A stretch of 43,308 nucleotides of DNA from an uncultured Erwinia sp. Its GTDB lineage: Bacteria; Pseudomonadota; Gammaproteobacteria; Enterobacterales; Enterobacteriaceae. The stretch spans positions 1 through 43,308 of the forward strand of contig CAJYIY010000092.1 in the NCBI GenBank assembly GCA_913775305.1, read 5' to 3'. The notes under the pieces were generated by a model, which saw nothing but the letters and a program-made list of their open reading frames with translations, made no database searches and had not been told where the DNA came from. Of this stretch, positions 33,416-42,442 are shown one piece after another (the first letter of the stretch is position 1; each line of letters opens with the position of its first letter). Made by a program: the position numbers and the translations under genes.

Positions 33416-34864
33416 TTAAGCCAGCGGCGTCGGTTTCACGCCCGGTGGAACAGGGCAGTGATAGGGCTGTTTTGCCCGCTGTTGGCGAAACTCCCGCTGC
33501 GCCTCTGCCAGCAGTTGCGTATCGCTGAACAGAGCCAGTGCGGTCGCCGCCAGTGTCTTCCCTGCAAGACACATGCCTTTATGGGCAATGGTAGTGCGTC
33601 CCTGGGCGACCAGCTGCCAGCTGTGCAGTGCGGTGCCGAAGGTAAAGCAGGGGGTGAAACACTGTGCGGTCGGGGCCACCCAGCTGACGTCGCCAACGTC
33701 GGTGGAGCCGTACAGCACCTCCTCACTGGCGCAGTAGGGCGCCACGCTGTCCATCAGCACGCGCTCCCCCAGCTCCTCAACCCATTTACGGCCTGCTTCA
33801 CCCCCGGTACGCGCGGCGTTGAGGCCCGCGTTACGCAGATCGTCCGCGCTTAACGTCTGTCGGATCTCGCGGGCAAACTGGTGCTCAGCGCTGCTGTATT
33901 CGGGCAGGCCGAAGTGGCTGAGCTGGCGATACATCAGCCGTTCGAGTGTCCGGTTAGGCTGATAGTTGGAGCAGGCTTTTTCAAAACGCAGTGTCATTTC
34001 TGTGCCGGTCATCAGTGCTGCACCGCGCGCAATATCGGTTACCCGCTGGTAAATATCCTGCAGCTGATCGAGCTGTGGCGCGCGCATCAGGTACAGCACT
34101 TCCGCCTCCGCCTGCACCACGTTGGGGGAACTCCCCCCGCTGTTGGTCACCGCATAGTGCAGCCGCGCTTCAGGAATAATGTGCTCGCGCAGGAAGTTAG
34201 CGCCGGTGTTCATTAACGTGACGGCATCCAGCGCGCTGCGTCCGAGGTGTGGGGCGTTGGCGGCGTGGGAGGCCATCCCGCTGAAGTGGAAAGCTGCCTG
34301 AATATTGGCGAGGGTGGCGGTATTAAACATGCCGCTGAACCCTTCCGGATGCCAGGTGAGTGCGGCGTCGACATCGTCAAACAACCCTTCGCGCACCATA
34401 AAAGTTTTGCCGGAGCCGCCTTCTTCACCCGGGCAGCCGTAAAAGCGGATGGTGCCCTTTATGTCGTGCTGTTGCAGCCAGGCTTTGACCGCGCAGGCGG
34501 CGGCCAGCGCGGCAGTGCCGAGCAGGTTATGACCGCAGCCGTGGCCGTTGCCATCGGCTACCAAAGGTGTGCGCGTGCTGCTTCCCGCCTGCTGGCTCAG
34601 CCCGGCCAGCGCGTCATATTCGCCCAGCAGGGCAATCACCGGCTGGCCGCTGCCGTAGCTGGCAATAAACGCCGTTTCAATACCGCCCGCAGCCTGCTCA
34701 ATGCGAAACCCCTCCTTCTCCAGCGCGCCGGACAGCAGCCCGGCGGCAAAGGTTTCCGTGAAGCGCGTTTCCGGCTGGTCCCAGATGGCGTCACTCAAGG
34801 CCGTGAAGCGCGCCTGATGCTGGTCGATATAGTGTGCGATAAACGCATTCATCTGCGGGTTCAT
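33416..34864 (-). CDS. abgB: p-Aminobenzoyl-glutamate hydrolase subunit B
   Basis: 482 aa (E. coli 481). M20 peptidase family; the metal site appears in NGHGCGHNLLGTAALAAA and CPGEEGGSGKTF, with TDVGDVSWVAPTAQC towards the C-terminus. With AbgA it splits p-aminobenzoyl-glutamate into p-aminobenzoate and glutamate in the cytoplasm. It overlaps abgA by 4 bp, so the two subunits are translationally coupled. Confidence 0.94.
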   Translation of the reverse strand: MNPQMNAFIAHYIDQHQARFTALSDAIWDQPETRFTETFAAGLLSGALEKEGFRIEQAAGGIETAFIASYGSGQPVIALLGEYDALAGLSQQAGSSTRTPLVADGNGHGCGHNLLGTAALAAACAVKAWLQQHDIKGTIRFYGCPGEEGGSGKTFMVREGLFDDVDAALTWHPEGFSGMFNTATLANIQAAFHFSGMASHAANAPHLGRSALDAVTLMNTGANFLREHIIPEARLHYAVTNSGGSSPNVVQAEAEVLYLMRAPQLDQLQDIYQRVTDIARGAALMTGTEMTLRFEKACSNYQPNRTLERLMYRQLSHFGLPEYSSAEHQFAREIRQTLSADDLRNAGLNAARTGGEAGRKWVEELGERVLMDSVAPYCASEEVLYGSTDVGDVSWVAPTAQCFTPCFTFGTALHSWQLVAQGRTTIAHKGMCLAGKTLAATALALFSDTQLLAEAQREFRQQRAKQPYHCPVPPGVKPTPLA

Positions 34865-36180
34865 ACGGCCTCCGGCTCAAATTCTTTAATATTGAGGGCA
34901 ATTGCTGCGAGGGTCTTCACCGCCACGGCTATCACCTGCTCATTGAAGTCGAATTTCTCGTTATGATGCCCGGCACTCAGCTCGGTGCCGAAAATAATGT
35001 AGGAAGCCTGGCCGCCGTGCTGCTTCACCCGCTCCATCATGTAGGTGGCATCTTCCGAACCGGCCGCCGCGCCGCGCCTGTCAACCAGCGAGGTCAGCTC
35101 GGGAATATGCCGGGCCTGGTGGCGGATATAGCGTACCCACGGCGCGGTCGGCTGGCTGCTGCGCGCCGCGCCCATCAGCGTCACCTGATGTTCCACGCCG
35201 TACATCGCGGCGGCACCGGCCAGGGTTTGCAGGGCGCGCTGATAGATAAAGTCGTTAATTTCATTGGTGGCTCCGCGGGTTTCCACCTTCATCATCGCCC
35301 GGTCGGGCACCACGTTGCGCCCGGTACCTGCCTGCAACACGCCAACGTTTACCCTGGCGCTGCCACCACTGTGTTGAGTCAGTGTATGCAGCGCCAGCGT
35401 GGCCTGCGCGGCGGCCAGCAGGGCGTTGCTGCCCTCTTCCGGGCGCGCGCCTGCATGGGCGGCATTGCCGCGAAAGCTGACGTCGAGCTTGGTGGTCGCC
35501 ATAAAGTTATCGCTGCCGCATACCAGCTCTCCGGCGGGCACCCCGGTGCCAATGTGAATGGCGGTAAAGAAGTCGACATCATCGACCACGCCCGCTGTGA
35601 CCATCGATTTCGCGCCGCGCGTGCCCTCTTCGGCAGGCTGGAAAATCAGCTTGATGGTGCCGTTTAATTCTGGCTCGAACTGTTTCAGTACCGCAGCGAG
35701 CCCAAGTCCGATAGTGGTATGGCCGTCGTGGCCGCAGGCATGCATCATTCCCGGATTAATGGAGCTGAAGCCCTCGGCATACGGGCGGTGCTCCGCGCTC
35801 TGGTTCTCAATCACGTCGAGTGCGTCCATATCGACGCGGAACGCCATCACCGGGCCGGGGCGACCGGTCGCCAGCGTGGCAACAATCGCGCAGAAGCCGC
35901 CAGAGAAGTGCGGCAGCCACTCGGGCAGCGCTCCCTGCTCCAGTGCACGCTGCTCATGTTGAGCCAGCACTTCCGGCGAGGGCAGCCCCATGCGTGCTTC
36001 TGCGTTAACCACCTCCTTGCCCAGCTGTAGCGCGTAGCCAAGGCGATGGAGTTCGGCGGCGACCAGCGTGGCAGTGCGGAATTCCAGCCAGCCAGATTCA
36101 GCAAATTTATGCAGGTCGCGGCGGCACGCCTGCAGACGTGGCGCAATCTCTTTCACAAAGTCAGCGATAGCCTGGTACAT
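34861..36180 (-). CDS. abgA: p-Aminobenzoyl-glutamate hydrolase subunit A
   Basis: 439 aa (E. coli 436). M20 family with FRVDMDALDVIENQ, the metal-binding MHACGHDGHTTIGLG, QPAEEGTRGAKSM and a final AGHHNEKFDFNE. First gene of the abgABT operon, divergent from abgR. GAAGGATGAACC precedes the ATG. Confidence 0.94.
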   Translation of the reverse strand: MYQAIADFVKEIAPRLQACRRDLHKFAESGWLEFRTATLVAAELHRLGYALQLGKEVVNAEARMGLPSPEVLAQHEQRALEQGALPEWLPHFSGGFCAIVATLATGRPGPVMAFRVDMDALDVIENQSAEHRPYAEGFSSINPGMMHACGHDGHTTIGLGLAAVLKQFEPELNGTIKLIFQPAEEGTRGAKSMVTAGVVDDVDFFTAIHIGTGVPAGELVCGSDNFMATTKLDVSFRGNAAHAGARPEEGSNALLAAAQATLALHTLTQHSGGSARVNVGVLQAGTGRNVVPDRAMMKVETRGATNEINDFIYQRALQTLAGAAAMYGVEHQVTLMGAARSSQPTAPWVRYIRHQARHIPELTSLVDRRGAAAGSEDATYMMERVKQHGGQASYIIFGTELSAGHHNEKFDFNEQVIAVAVKTLAAIALNIKEFEPEAV

Positions 36181-36274
36181 TGGTTCATCCTTCTGAATTG
36201 GACCTGATGTTTTCAGGGGGGACTTTCTTTTCTACACAATGGATCTCGCAGGCAGAAGATGCCAATATCTTGTG

Positions 36275-36295
36275 ATTGATAATCAATGGTTATCA
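36275..36295. promoter_or_regulatory. Operator candidate between abgA and abgR
   Basis: ATTGAT-A-ATCAAT (36275-36287) overlaps TGATAA-N7-TTATCA (36277-36295), two dyads in the divergent intergenic region. The first has the LysR T-N11-A shape and is the likely AbgR site. Confidence 0.5.
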
Positions 36296-36311
36296 TAAAA
36301 ACGGAGATCCG

Positions 36312-37226
36312 ATGCCCGCACCCATTAAGCTGCACCAGCTGCGTGCCTTTGTTGATGTGACGCGCCACGGTAGTATTCGCGCCGCCAGCCGTGCCGCAGG
36401 CTTGTCCCAGCCGGCTTTAACCCGATCGATTCAGGAGCTGGAGGAGGTGCTTGGCGCACGGCTGTTTGTCCGTCGACGTCAGGGTGTGGCGCTGACTGAA
36501 ATCGGTGATAATTTTTTCCAACATGCGAGCCTGATCATAGAAGAGCTGCGCGTCGCTCAGGATGATATCCAGCAGCGGCTGGGGCTGGCGGGCGGCACGG
36601 TCAACATCGGGGTAGGCGGCAGCATTGCCCGCATCCTGATGCCGCCGGTGATCACCCAGTTCCGCCGTAAGTTTCCCAACGTGAAGATCCGCATTGTTGA
36701 AGGGCAGCTGGTCTCAATGATCCCTGAATTACGCCAGGGGGAGCTGGATTTCACCATCAATACCTCCTATCCCGGCCATCTGGACAGCGAGCTGAGTTAC
36801 GAACGACTGATGGAGCGTGAATACCGCGTCGTGGTGCGCAAGGGGCACCCGTGCGAGCACGCAACTTCCCTGGCGGAGCTTCAGCACTGCGACTGGACCA
36901 TGCCAACGCCGCGCGGCAGCTATTACCGCCTGCTGCATGACTTGCTGCACGATATGGGGATGGCACCGGCCATCAGCGTCACCTGCGAAACCTTTGTGGC
37001 CTGCACCAGCCTGATCGCGCAGAGTGACTTTGTCAGTATTCTCTCCAGCGATGTGATCGGTGACCCTGTTCTGGGTAATCATCTGGTGGCGCTAAATATT
37101 AAAGAGCAGCTGCCCCATGCTACTTTCTATTTAGTTCAGCGTAAGGACACGACGCTGACTCCGATGGGGGCCGAGCTGGCGCGTTTATTTCGTATTTACT
37201 GCACTGAGTCTGCTAAAGCTAAATAA
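36312..37226 (+). CDS. abgR: LysR-family regulator AbgR
   Basis: 304 aa from the ATG at 36312, which follows CGGAGATCCG; an upstream ATT-type start at 36276 has no support. The winged helix (KLHQLRAFVDVTRHGSIRAA, SQPALTRSIQELEEVLG) and QLVSMIPELRQGELDFTINT, WTMPTPRGSYY, CETFVACTSLIAQSDFVSIL agree with E. coli AbgR. Controls abgABT, which it faces. Confidence 0.92.
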   Translation: MPAPIKLHQLRAFVDVTRHGSIRAASRAAGLSQPALTRSIQELEEVLGARLFVRRRQGVALTEIGDNFFQHASLIIEELRVAQDDIQQRLGLAGGTVNIGVGGSIARILMPPVITQFRRKFPNVKIRIVEGQLVSMIPELRQGELDFTINTSYPGHLDSELSYERLMEREYRVVVRKGHPCEHATSLAELQHCDWTMPTPRGSYYRLLHDLLHDMGMAPAISVTCETFVACTSLIAQSDFVSILSSDVIGDPVLGNHLVALNIKEQLPHATFYLVQRKDTTLTPMGAELARLFRIYCTESAKAK

Positions 37227-37348
37227 TCATCTCGACCTGTGAAATGGTGAAAGGCTGAAAACTAAGCTGAGTGACTTTCGTATTAAATGCGGGCTAAATG
37301 TGGAAAGGTTTTGAAGCCGTTTTGCCGATATACGGCGAAGACCAGGTG

Positions 37349-37364
37349 TCGCAAAATTTTGCGA
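37349..37364. promoter_or_regulatory. Perfect 16-bp palindrome
   Basis: TCGCAAAATTTTGCGA is exactly self-complementary. It is 123 bp after the abgR stop and 173 bp before the next promoter; a regulator site is likely, its protein unknown. Confidence 0.45.
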
Positions 37365-37536
37365 TATTCTTGATTGGTACTTCCGTATTTCCGGTATCAG
37401 GGAGGGCGGGTTCGCAGTCAGGAAACTGGCATATCCTCATTCATAACGACAAAGATAAATTCAGACATTGAACCGGATAAAAGTGAACAAAGAGTGCGAA
37501 TAGCATCCTTTACTCAATGTGTTATTTATTAATTAG

Positions 37537-37559
37537 CTGAAGCGCTTCAGTGGGATAAT
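37537..37559 (+). promoter_or_regulatory. LacI/GalR-type operator over an extended -10 promoter
   Basis: CTGAAGCGCTTCAG (37537-37550) is a perfect 14-bp palindrome with the central CG typical of LacI-family operators. TGGGATAAT follows at once (37551-37559), a TGn extended -10. A repressor of the gluconate (GntR-like) type would block this promoter. Confidence 0.6.
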
Positions 37560-37725
37560 TTTTCTCTGATAAACGGGTGTTTTATTATATTTATTAACAT
37601 TTTCATCTTTCCTGTCTCTCCTTTCTTATGAGGGTATCGCCTATTTTATCCCAGCGGTATACCGGTTTGAGGTGCCGTGTTGGCCCAGTCCGGGCTGGCT
37701 TTGTGCGATTCACTGGAAGAAGAAA

Positions 37726-38454
37726 ATGGCAAATAATGGTCCTGTCGCCCAGGGACGGCGACGTTTTTTACAACACTCTCTGGCGCTTATCCCACTGGCT
37801 ACGGCAGCAGGTGGCGGGATAGTTTCTCTCAGCGCTCCGGCGGTCAGCGCACCGCCTCCCCAGGGGGTTTCTCCCGACTATATCCCGCAGTTTTTCAACC
37901 CGGAGGAGTGGCGTTTCATCAACAGCGCCTGCAATCGCCTGATCCCGGAAGACAGCAACGGCCCCGGTGCCGTCAGCGAGGGCGTGCCGGTATTTATTGA
38001 TAAACAGATGGAGCTCCCCTACGGCCACGGACAGCTGTGGTATATGCATCCCCCCTTTGCCGACGCGGCGCCCGAGCTGGGCTACCAGTCGTCGCTGGTG
38101 CCACGTGAGATCTACCGTTTGGGTATCAGAGCGCTTGACCAGCATTGCCAGCAGCAGTTTAAGGCGGCATTTGCTGACCTGCAGGCGGAACAGCAGGACG
38201 CCTTGCTTCACCAGCTTGAAAGCGGCGAGCTGAACTTTAACGATCTGCCGGGCCAGCAATTCTTCACCCAGCTTCTGGAGAACACTAAAGAAGGGTATCT
38301 GGCAGATCCCCGGCACGGTGGTAATCAGACGCTGGCCAGCTGGCAGCTGATAGGTTTTCCCGGGGCTCGCGCCGACTTTCAGGATGTGCTGGCGCATCCT
38401 AATCAACCATACCTGCTGCCTGCGGTCAGCATTTCTGGCCGCAGAGGAAGCTGA
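37726..38454 (+). CDS. Gluconate 2-dehydrogenase-type small subunit (subunit 3), Tat-exported
   Basis: 242 aa from ATG 37726 (GGAAGAAGAAA before it; an upstream in-frame ATG at 37672 would bury the signal). GRRRFLQHSLALIPLATAAG is a twin-arginine signal. The body, FFNPEEWRFINSACNRLIPE onward, is the gluconate_2-dh3 family. It chaperones the flavoprotein through Tat and stays in the periplasmic complex. First gene of three. Confidence 0.9.
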   Translation: MANNGPVAQGRRRFLQHSLALIPLATAAGGGIVSLSAPAVSAPPPQGVSPDYIPQFFNPEEWRFINSACNRLIPEDSNGPGAVSEGVPVFIDKQMELPYGHGQLWYMHPPFADAAPELGYQSSLVPREIYRLGIRALDQHCQQQFKAAFADLQAEQQDALLHQLESGELNFNDLPGQQFFTQLLENTKEGYLADPRHGGNQTLASWQLIGFPGARADFQDVLAHPNQPYLLPAVSISGRRGS

Positions 38455-38457
38455 AAA

Positions 38458-40236
38458 ATGGATACCATCAAACACAATCCTGTCGATGTACTGATTATCG
38501 GTTTTGGCTGGACCGGTTCGCTAATGGCAATGGAGCTGGCTGACAGCGGGCTGAATATTCTGGCGCTGGAGCGTGGAGAAGATCGCGATACCTGGCCTGA
38601 TTTCGCCTATCCGCGTAACGCCGACGAGCTGACTTACGGCATCCGTCTTAAGCTGTTTCAGAATGCCGCAAAGGAGACGTTGACCGTGCGTCATACGCCG
38701 CGTGACCACGCGATGCCGTATCGCCGTTTTGGCTCTTTTCTGCCCGGCAACGGTGTGGGCGGGGCGGGGGTTCACTGGAACGGCATGCTGTGGCGGCCGC
38801 TGGAGGCCGATCTGAAAATGCACAGCACGGTAACCGAGCGTTATGGTGCGAGCGTTATCCCGGCGGATATGACGCTTCAGGACTACCCGGTCAGTTATCA
38901 GGAGCTGGAACCGTTCTTCGATAAGTTTGAGAAAATATGCGGCACGGCGGGGCAGGCGGGCAACGTCAACGGCGTCAAGCTGGCGAACGGCAATCCCTAT
39001 GAAGCGCCGCGCAGTGCGCCCTATCCGACCCGGCCATTAACGCCGCAATACAGCGCACAGCTGTTCACTGCTGCGGCAGAAAAACTTGGCTACCATCCGT
39101 TTCCCATTCCGGCGGCCAACTGTAGTGAACCCTATAAAAATCCGTATGGGGTACAGCTTGGGGTCTGCAACTACTGTGGCTACTGCGAGCGTTTCGGTTG
39201 CTTCAACGGTTCGAAGGCCTCGCCACAGTCGACGGTGTTGCCCGCGCTGCGTCAGCACAGCAATTTTCACCTGCGGACCGGGGCGCAGGTCATCCGCATT
39301 AATACCGACGCCAGCGGAAAGCGGGCAACGGGTGTTATCTGGGTGGATAACAAAGGTCAGCAGCATGAACAGCCCGCCGATCTGGTGATCCTCAGTGCGT
39401 TCCAGCTACATAACGTGCGTCTGCTGCTGCTGTCGAAAATCGGCAAACCCTATGACGTGGAGAGTGGTGAAGGGGTGGTGGGCCGCAACTACGCCTACCA
39501 GATGAACGGGGGGATCAGCCTGTTCTTCGGCGAGGAAACCCGATTCAATCCGTTTGCCGGAGCGGGTGCATCGGGCGTCTTTATCGATGACTTTAACTCG
39601 GAAAACTTTGACCATACCGGCCTCGATTTTATCGGTGGTGCCACTATCGGCGCGGCGATCAGCGGCGGCCGGCCTGTTCAGCAGATGCCTTTGCCAAAAG
39701 GCACCCCGCAGTGGGGCAGTGCCTGGAAACAGAGCATCAAACAGCACTATCTGCACACCATGAGCATCGGTTCGTCCGGCTCGGTGATGCCCTACAGGCA
39801 GTGTTATCTCGACCTCGATCCGACTTACTGCGACGCGCACGGTCAGCCGCTGCTGCGTATGACCTTTGACTGGCAGCCAAACGAGCTGAAGATGACGCAG
39901 TTTATGCAAGGCAAAGCAGAGGAAATCGCCAAAGTCATTGGTCCGAAGCACTATGAAGTCAATTTTATGAACCTCGATTCGCATTACGATGTGCGTCCGT
40001 ATCAGTCAACGCACACCACCGGGGGCACGGTGATGGGTGATAACCCAAAAACCAGCGTGGTGAACAAGTACCTGCAAAGCTGGGATGTGCACAATCTGTT
40101 TGTGCTGGGGGCATCGGTGTTTCCGCAAAACCTGGCCTACAACCCCACCGGCATCGTGGGTGCTACCGCACTGTGGGCTGCGCATGCTATTCGTACGCAA
40201 TATTTAGCCCAGCCGGGACCGCTGGTGCAGGCATGA
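38458..40236 (+). CDS. GMC-type FAD dehydrogenase large subunit (gluconate/2-ketogluconate/sorbitol type)
   Basis: 592 aa. FAD site VDVLIIGFGWTGSLMAMELA at the N-terminus; NGVGGAGVHWNGMLWRP next; the end HTTGGTVMGDNP and YNPTGIVGATALWAAHAIR carry the GMC active site. CNYCGYCERFGCFNGSKASP at about residue 237 is the cysteine cluster known in fructose/gluconate dehydrogenases to bind a 3Fe-4S centre. It has no signal of its own and should ride out with the small subunit. Starts 3 bp after it. Which polyol or sugar acid it oxidises cannot be told. Confidence 0.92.
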   Translation: MDTIKHNPVDVLIIGFGWTGSLMAMELADSGLNILALERGEDRDTWPDFAYPRNADELTYGIRLKLFQNAAKETLTVRHTPRDHAMPYRRFGSFLPGNGVGGAGVHWNGMLWRPLEADLKMHSTVTERYGASVIPADMTLQDYPVSYQELEPFFDKFEKICGTAGQAGNVNGVKLANGNPYEAPRSAPYPTRPLTPQYSAQLFTAAAEKLGYHPFPIPAANCSEPYKNPYGVQLGVCNYCGYCERFGCFNGSKASPQSTVLPALRQHSNFHLRTGAQVIRINTDASGKRATGVIWVDNKGQQHEQPADLVILSAFQLHNVRLLLLSKIGKPYDVESGEGVVGRNYAYQMNGGISLFFGEETRFNPFAGAGASGVFIDDFNSENFDHTGLDFIGGATIGAAISGGRPVQQMPLPKGTPQWGSAWKQSIKQHYLHTMSIGSSGSVMPYRQCYLDLDPTYCDAHGQPLLRMTFDWQPNELKMTQFMQGKAEEIAKVIGPKHYEVNFMNLDSHYDVRPYQSTHTTGGTVMGDNPKTSVVNKYLQSWDVHNLFVLGASVFPQNLAYNPTGIVGATALWAAHAIRTQYLAQPGPLVQA

Positions 40237-40250
40237 CAGGGAGAGTGCTC

Positions 40251-41465
40251 ATGAAAATTACACAGTATGGATTCCTTGCGCTGCTGAGCGTGGTCAACCC
40301 ACCGCTGCTGGCGGCGGAATCCACCATCAGCCCTGGCCATTATCTGGCACAGGTTTCAGACTGCGCGGCCTGCCACACCGCCAGTAACGGTGCTGCTTTC
40401 GCCGGTGGGCTGAAGATTGAAACGCCGCTCGGCGCCATCTGGTCCACCAATATTACCCCGGACAGGCAGACCGGAATCGGCAGCTACAGCTATGAGGATT
40501 TTGCCCGCGCTCTGCGCGAAGGAAAGGGGCAGGACGGACACAATCTCTACCCGGCGATGCCCTATACGGACTTCAGCAAATTTGACGATCGTCAGCTAAA
40601 GGATCTGTATCACTACTTTATGCAGGAGGTCCCTGCGGTGCATCAGCAGAACCGGGCCAGCGATATCACCTGGCCGTTGAATATGCGCTGGCCTGTCAGC
40701 ATCTGGAACCTGATGTTCCATCGCGACGGGCCGTTTATCAGCGATCCGCTGAAGAGCGCCGAGTGGAACCGTGGAGCCTGGCTGGTGCAGGGGCCTGGCC
40801 ACTGCGGAGCCTGCCATACGCCACGCGGTATTGCCTATCAGGAGAAAGGCCAGGATCAGAACGATCCCGATTTCCTGACCGGCGGCACGGTCGATGGGTG
40901 GCATGCCCCCAGTCTGAATGGCGACCTCCGACAGGGGCTGGGACGCTGGTCACAGCAGGATATCGTCGACTTCCTGCAAAGCGGGCAGAACGGCCATGCG
41001 ATGGCGTTTGGTTCAATGCGCGATGTGGTGCAGCAGAGCACGCAGCACTGGACTACGACAGATCTCAACGCGGTGGCAAGCTATCTGAAAAGCCTGCCGG
41101 TGCGCGGCTCTGCCGTGACTGGTGCGGCTGTCGGCGGTTCGCAAGCGGGGACTGCGCTCTATCAGGACAGCTGTTCTGCCTGCCATCGCAGAGACGGTAA
41201 GGGCTATTCGTATACTATCCCGGCTCTGGCTGGTAATCCGGCGCTGCTGGGTGACGACCCCTCATCGCTGATTTCGATTATTTTGTACGGCAGTCAGGCA
41301 CCGGTTACCCGTAAGGCGGTGACGGGGCCGACAATGCCGGGTTTCGGCTGGCGTCTGACTGACGAGCAGGTGGCGGAGTTGAGTAACTACGTGCGCGGCA
41401 GCTGGGGGAATCAGGCCACTTTAGTGACAGCCGGGCAGGTGAAAAAATTACGTAAAGAGGAATAG
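40251..41465 (+). CDS. Triheme cytochrome c subunit of the dehydrogenase
   Basis: 404 aa from ATG 40251 after GGGAGAGTGCTC. Sec signal MKITQYGFLALLSVVNPPLL. Three CxxCH sites: CAACH (residues 38-42), CGACH and CSACH. KIETPLGAIWSTNITPD and GHYLAQVSDCAACHTA are typical of gluconate/alcohol dehydrogenase cytochromes. It passes electrons from the flavoprotein to ubiquinone at the periplasmic face of the inner membrane. Last gene of the operon. Confidence 0.93.
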   Translation: MKITQYGFLALLSVVNPPLLAAESTISPGHYLAQVSDCAACHTASNGAAFAGGLKIETPLGAIWSTNITPDRQTGIGSYSYEDFARALREGKGQDGHNLYPAMPYTDFSKFDDRQLKDLYHYFMQEVPAVHQQNRASDITWPLNMRWPVSIWNLMFHRDGPFISDPLKSAEWNRGAWLVQGPGHCGACHTPRGIAYQEKGQDQNDPDFLTGGTVDGWHAPSLNGDLRQGLGRWSQQDIVDFLQSGQNGHAMAFGSMRDVVQQSTQHWTTTDLNAVASYLKSLPVRGSAVTGAAVGGSQAGTALYQDSCSACHRRDGKGYSYTIPALAGNPALLGDDPSSLISIILYGSQAPVTRKAVTGPTMPGFGWRLTDEQVAELSNYVRGSWGNQATLVTAGQVKKLRKEE

Positions 41466-41469
41466 AAGC

Positions 41470-41495
41470 GGGGGGACCGGTAAAACGGTCCCCCC
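41470..41495 (+). terminator. Strong hairpin after the dehydrogenase operon
   Basis: GGGGGGACCG, GTAAAA loop, CGGTCCCCCC, starting 5 bases after the cytochrome stop. The T-run is absent, but the ten GC-rich pairs should stop or stabilise the transcript. Confidence 0.65.
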
Positions 41496-41520
41496 TGAAA
41501 GCCGGGCTAACATTAAGCCG

Positions 41521-42069
41521 GTGTGTGTCCGGCCCACGCATTTCCTGCAAATCTTTGTCCACGAAAAACAGAGCCTGACCGTTGTTCAGGTGGTCAGATT
41601 CAGTGTGGCACTACACCGTTTACTGAATGTTATCGGTGATTTTAATCGTGAAGCCCTGGCCATTGAGGTGGATTTTTCCCTGCCAGCAAATCGTGTAGTG
41701 AGGACTCTCGAACAACTCATTGAATGGAAAGGTAAACCGGCAGCAATACGATGCGATAACGGGGCAGAATATACCAGCAAAGTACTGATGTCATGGGCAG
41801 CTCAGCAGAATATAACGCTTCGTTTTATTCAGCCTGGCAAACCTCAACAGAATGCCTATATTGAGCGCTATAACCGGACGGTACGTTATGACTGGCTGGG
41901 CCAGCACCTGTTTAACTCACTGGACGAATTGCAGGGCTATGCCACGCAGTGGCAATGGTTTTATAATCACGAACGTCCGAATATGGCACTGAATGGCTTC
42001 ACGCCGATGCAGCATATTCAACGCATGGCCTGATTCTACTTATCACCTCCGTTAAAAATGGGGGGATTA
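41521..42069 (+). mobile_element. IS3-family insertion sequence, 5'-truncated transposase OrfB
   Basis: A frame ending at 42033 gives the C-terminal two thirds of an IS3-type integrase domain: LLNVIGDFNREALAIEVDF, IRCDNGAEYTSK (second catalytic Asp) and QNAYIERYNRTVRYDWL (catalytic Glu), then WQWFYNHERPNMALNGFTP. OrfA and the first catalytic Asp are missing; ahead of VIGDFNRE the sequence is not coherent, and the usual DDFN reads GDFN. The remnant is therefore inactive. The element seems to end near GGGGGGATTAC, about 42069, where another interrupted frame resumes. The left end cannot be placed. Confidence 0.8.
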
Positions 42070-42409
42070 CCGCAGTATCTCTATTGACTCTAATGCTCAA
42101 GGTGACCATATATTCATAGACTATCTTTCTGACGGTGCTGGTGATTGGCAACTATATGATAATGAATTAATTACATCATTAAACAGCTTAAAAACAAAAC
42201 CTATCAAGCTGGTTTTAAATAACGAAGGTTTAGATCCAATGAAAATAGAGGAGATAAAAAATGAAAAGTTACCAAGTATTGAGGAGAGTATGGCAGATGG
42301 GAAAAATCAATCCTATAAAATAATAAAATCTTCAAATATCCAGTTAAAATTGGAAGTTATAAACGAAATCGGAAGCAATTTCAATTTTGACATGCAAAAA
42401 ACAAAATAG
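42065..42409 (+). pseudogene. 3' remnant of an unknown AT-rich gene cut by the IS
   Basis: Open from the IS edge to TAG at 42407-42409, about 114 residues: YRSISIDSNAQGDHIFIDYL at the start, then SLKTKPIKLVLNNEGL, ending MQKTK. No in-frame start near the beginning and no ribosome site, so the 5' part was lost. Composition is Lys/Asn/Ile-rich like the helicase next door. No family recognised. It ends into the hairpin at 42411. Confidence 0.55.
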
Positions 42410-42410
42410 A

Positions 42411-42442
42411 AATGATGGCGATCTGGAATCGCCATCATTTTT
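42411..42442. terminator. Strong bidirectional terminator
   Basis: AATGATGGCGAT, CTGGA loop, ATCGCCATCATT: 12 perfect pairs, then TTT. It separates two convergent genes; for the helicase it begins right at the stop codon. Confidence 0.85.

Larger units (their letters stand above)
37227..37725. promoter_or_regulatory. Long regulatory region before the gluconate dehydrogenase operon
   Basis: About 500 bases, no gene. A 16-bp perfect palindrome TCGCAAAATTTTGCGA lies at 37349-37364. Downstream, a LacI-type operator and extended -10 sit at 37537-37559, leaving a leader of about 160 bases before ATG 37726. Confidence 0.5.

Noticed and set aside
36277-36295. TGATAA-N7-TTATCA as a Fur box
   Set aside because: Only partly like the Fur consensus, and the genes are not iron-related; a LysR site fits the divergent abg arrangement better.
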